64,000 bases of DNA, from contig WHUZ01000014.1 in the NCBI GenBank assembly GCA_015179045.1, positions 496,001 to 560,000 of the forward strand, in the 5' to 3' direction. A program made the translations under genes and the position numbers. The number at the start of each line of letters is the position of its first letter. Positions within the stretch are counted from its first letter, which is position 1. Shown one piece after another: positions 59,979-64,000 of this stretch. Source of the DNA: Kalaharituber pfeilii. Its lineage: Eukaryota > Ascomycota > Pezizomycetes > Pezizales > Pezizaceae. Below the pieces are notes generated by a model that saw only the letters and a list, made by a program, of their open reading frames with translations, was not told where the DNA came from and made no database searches.

Positions 59979-62900
59979 GCTAATGTGCGTTGTGGAGGGG
60001 GGCGGGTGGAAAGGGAGGTAAGTTGGGAGTGATATGGCTGGTAGCTGTGATTGTGTGTTGGGGGGGAATACGGTTCCGGGGAATAAGTGTGTGTGTATGC
60101 GGGCGGGCAGCTACCTGCTGGGGTGAGGGGGGGGGGCTCTCTTGGTTGCCTTCTAGTTAGTACTGGGTGCGTGGGCTAGCTGGGTCGTCCACAATAATGG
60201 TTTGGCCTTGTTCTCCGGGATTACCGTGACCTTTAATTGTTTCGTGACACTACTTCCTATTGTGTGCCGTGCCGTACCCGGCCGTACCACGGTTCGCAGC
60301 ACGCACCAGCAGCGCCCCCTTCCGTCGACACAACGTAGACAGAGTAGAGCGGTTGGGATTGTTCGCACGTTCAATTCAGGCCAGGTCAGGGATGGGGGTG
60401 GTGGTCCTTACTGAGCATGCACGTTGCTGGGGGTGGATCTGGGTATGGCATATGGGGACGTCAGAAGGCAGTCTCGAGTTCGGCAGGCACATCTGCCCTC
60501 GCGGCCCCTAAATCACCTGGGGCGCCCCTTGCCGTTCTCGGGAAGCACGCGTTGCAGGCGGCCGCTAGGCCGCTAAGTACGTACGCAGGCGCAGCTTCCA
60601 CGGGAGGAATGCGCCAAGCCCAGCTTGGCACGCCAGAAGCTTAGGTAAGCCCGGGACGATCTTGCACCTGACCAGAATCTCTCCGGTGGCCGTGCACTGT
60701 GCCCTGCTGGGCCCCCAGTGCGGCCGGCGTCCGTAAGTACTCATATGTACCAGTAACTATACTCGAGAACTTGGATCGAGCGCGCGCACCCCAGCGCAGG
60801 TAATTCTCATGCCACATCAGAGCCTTTTGAACCCACAGGAAACAGCATGCAATTGAAGAATTCCTCGAAGTATTAGTAGTAGCAATTTACACGGCGCGGC
60901 GAATGAGTACTATGTACGGAGTAGTTCGTACCAGTAAGTACAAGTAGTAACCAACTGCCTTTGCCTGTGATTCCTTCTTTTCCTCCCTCTCTCGTGATCT
61001 CTGCGTCAAAGACATCAAATGTAACGTTACCAGAACCTTATTCTGCTGTAGTACAAACCTACCGACCAAGCGTGCCATACTTTACTAGGGTCCAGACGCT
61101 CGAGGCATCCGCCGTGCCCATGAATGAAGAACCCACCCCCCCCATCTCCACCAGACCAAACTGGTCTGACCGGCGGCTTTCGCTGAAAATCACACAGATA
61201 CACCAATAACTTCGGACGTAATCTAGCCGTTTGCAGGCGCGTCGCCCCTAGATCTCAACGCTCCGAGTGCAGCTGCCGCCGGCACCCCCATCCATCGGCA
61301 TGCCGACAAATTATATCCTGGCTAGCCGCAGGCACCCCCCCCCCCACCATGCAAAGCGCACGTGCCGCATTAACTTCCGCGCGTCGAGATACCTTGTGAG
61401 GCTTACCTAAGCAGCAGCACAGCAGAGATAAGTATGATGCCTCACAGAAGTAGTCTCATGCCATCACAGAAGTATGATGCTTGCGTGCTTATCTTCGTAG
61501 TCTGGTTATCTTCGAATTCTTCCGGTGACCCGCATCCAGCCATTGTCCACAAGCGCCGATCCATCCAGGCTTCTGCTTCCTTGTCGCCATCCACCTCGTC
61601 AGGCTAGCCCGTGTCGAGCTTGCTCCAGCCCCATTTTGCTCATCATACATATCCCGTGATTGTTCCCGTGCTGGACTCAGTAAATTCAGCCTCGAGTTCT
61701 CTTGTGCAGTACCCCGCAGGTGGATACAGCACAGCATTACTCGACATGCAGCACATGTGAGCCCACAGCAGGCAAAAAAAATAATAATCAAGTAAATGGT
61801 GATCAAACCTGTCCACCATTGTACCTTCAACCGTAAAGTAGCCGCGGCTTAACATGAGTACTACATAGTTACCGCTAGCATCCTATCCATCCCCATCAAT
61901 CCCGCACCCCCGGCTCAAATCACCAATTGGACCGCATAGATACAAGTGGATCATTGCACTCTATGTACGCATGAGTACTGTAGCTCCCCTCCATCTCTTC
62001 GAATGCACATCTCGAAGCATCTGGTGTGCTGCTGGTTGCCCAGTTTCCTTGTAGTCTGGTAGCCAGACTGCTGTTCTCTCTAAGTGTCAAGCGCCTGTCT
62101 TTAAATCTGGCTTTTGCCCTCAGCGATCCATAATCACGAAAGAATGACAGCGTTTCTTTGAGCTTGTTTTTTGTAGCTGCATGCCTGCTACTGACATCTC
62201 TATGTTGCATGTTTCATGCTTCTTGCCCTCCATCTCCACAAAGCTCAAGTCAATCGCGACCACATCCCCACATAATGTACTGATTCCTATCATAGAATAC
62301 GCTTATAGCTCTCTTGTTCATATCGACGCACATATGCTGTGTACTCATTAACTTACTCATCATATTTTCTTACTGACATCGCGACTTCATCTTGGAGCAA
62401 GCCTCCATTCACCTCCAACATTTGCACATGCCCGACTTCAAAGCCCGCAACTTTGCTGCATGACGCAGATCACTGTAGTTGCTATTACTACTTGGCCATG
62501 AAGGTGTGATACCTGAGCAATAGGCACCGGCAGCTCAAGCTGACGCCATTCTTCTGTTATCTTGTAGCTACTGGAAAACTTTGAGAACACTATTCAAAGC
62601 CCCACCTGCAAGCGGGTCTCGTTCAAAATGAATATAAAAACCCTTCCATTGTTTAGTAGCTGAAGCTAGATTGGAGCACCATTCTAGGATTTTGAGCTTA
62701 TGTCAACTATTATTCGTCGACAGGTCGCCCCCTCTGAATGGAATTATATATATTCCTTGGCAGTCCTTCCAAACTCAAATCATGTCATTCCGTGCCGGTC
62801 CGAGACGGCTACCGTTTTGACGGCCCAACCCAGTCTCGAACCGGACCCACTTTGCGATTTCAATCGACCATCTACGTACTTATTCAACGTGCAGTAATAA

Positions 62901-64000
62901 GTAATAGGGCTTTCTTTCTCCAGTCGTAATGCCGTTAACCCTCCGTGCCACCTTGAAGCTTGCCTACCACATTTGATATCGATTGATCGATCATATAGCC
63001 AAGCTACTGATTGTCATGTAAAATATGGATGGATCCAAACGAACCTGCTCCACTCAGTAGCCTCATATCCACACTGACTACCTAGGCCAGGGGTTTAAGG
63101 AACCCTAGAGAAACGCCTAGTCCACGTTAGGCAAATGGTGTTCATTGATCCTCTCCACTACCAGGGTCGTTGTTTGTTCCTGCTATCGATCCCTTCTAAA
63201 ACGCCCCTGGCGGGACGGGTGTGTTATGATATGACATTAACATGATAGTAACAGTGAATGTCGATCGGCATATGCCTGTTTGGAGTTGTTCGGAGAAACT
63301 CCATGTCAAAACAAATACAGGTTATGGGAATGATAATCGAACGTCGATATCATACTTAAGTATCGATATAGTGTATAATTTCTTAAACTTAAGTGTATGC
63401 TTCTCTTAATTATCCCCTCCAAGTTTCCGTAGCCTCTTGCTCCGTAATTCAATACTATCGCAGTTGACTCCAGGTGTAGTCGTATATTGCACCTGCCATT
63501 CCTCGCCCGCTTAATTTGGAAAGCCCGCGGCTATCTAAACTACACCCTATCTTCTCGTTTGCTTAAATGAACTGATGTAGTTTTGATTATGTTAGATGTT
63601 GGTATGTGCCTGTCTGTATAGCTTTTGTACAGTTGAACGTACAGCCTATCCCCCCTTAAGAAACTGCCTCTTCACAATCAGGTCCAGAATAAGTACTCAT
63701 ATGTAGAGTGCATAGACACTGAGGGAAATCATCAAGCAATCCTAATTTTTAAGCCTCTTACACACATATTTCAGGATGATCTCGTACCACCCCCCACCCC
63801 GCTTATAAGTAGTACGACAGGTTCCTAGTCCGCAGAGAGACGACTACTTCCAGTTTGCCCAATTGCAGGTGATAACGCAGAGAGAGCAAGCAAGCATTCA
63901 GTTGCTTCTGCAATGCACATCAGCCATGTAGTGAATTCCTTATTCCCATGTCTTTGCTGTCACAATAGAGTTAATACTATACTATTATTACCCAACGGCA
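59979..64000. other. Gene-poor region to the end of the window
   Basis: The first few hundred bases should be the promoter of the ELMO gene, with a G-rich tract at about 60059-60138. The remaining 3.5 kb holds no supportable gene: open frames are shorter than 115 codons, lie on both strands and carry no motif. An imperfect palindrome centred on ACTTAAGT lies at about 63347-63372. I saw no tRNA and no telomeric repeat. Confidence 0.55.

Noticed and set aside
63347..63372. Imperfect palindrome centred on ACTTAAGT
   Set aside because: Short, with no second copy and no neighbouring gene. It is compatible with chance in AT-rich DNA.

Overview
This is nuclear DNA from a filamentous ascomycete (Pezizomycotina). 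The evidence is short GT-AG introns of about 45-190 nt with CTAAC-type branch sites, family members typical of the group (UncA-type kinesin-3, HapB, Rim15, Rpf2, fungal ELMO), long intergenic stretches, and no operons, ribosome binding sites or bacterial elements. I cannot place the genus from sequence alone.

I support nine protein genes, and I rebuilt their exons by hand from splice sites, phase and family motifs. From left to right they are: a bZIP transcription factor (+, 7160-9204); a Sel1-repeat protein of the Nif1/Dsf2 type (-, 14060-15697); a full-length kinesin-3 (-, 17388-22810); a Borealin/Nbl1-type chromosomal passenger subunit (+, 24021-25300), divergent from the kinesin; the CCAAT-binding subunit HapB/NF-YA (+, 34882-36221); a Rim15-type PAS/kinase/receiver protein (+, 45503-51270); ribosome biogenesis factor Rpf2 (-, 53221-54476); a Pmp24/PXMP4-type peroxisomal membrane protein (+, 55073-56115), divergent from rpf2; and an ELMO/CED-12 protein (-, 57205-59978), convergent with pmp24. 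They are housekeeping and regulatory genes from unrelated pathways. The only thematic pair is the kinesin and Borealin, which both act with microtubules and share one intergenic region.

The rest is gene-poor: 1-7159, 9205-14059, 25301-34881, 36222-45502 and 59979-64000. These stretches hold simple repeats, including an A56 run, C27, G19, (TAA)~60 and (CA)30, several minisatellites, and CT- or GC-rich tracts upstream of hapB and rim15 and between the kinesin and Borealin genes. I saw no tRNA, rRNA, CRISPR array or transposase gene.

Two results stand out. First, a short element of about 84 bp with 29-bp terminal inverted repeats and TA ends occurs twice, at 39691-39776 and 43827-43910, in opposite orientations and nearly identical. 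It looks like an undescribed MITE. Second, two otherwise intact and highly conserved genes (kinesin-3 and hapB) each lack one base in a G/C homopolymer exactly at an invariant motif. This points to systematic consensus error, or less likely to real lesions. I found no clear candidate for a new multi-gene system.
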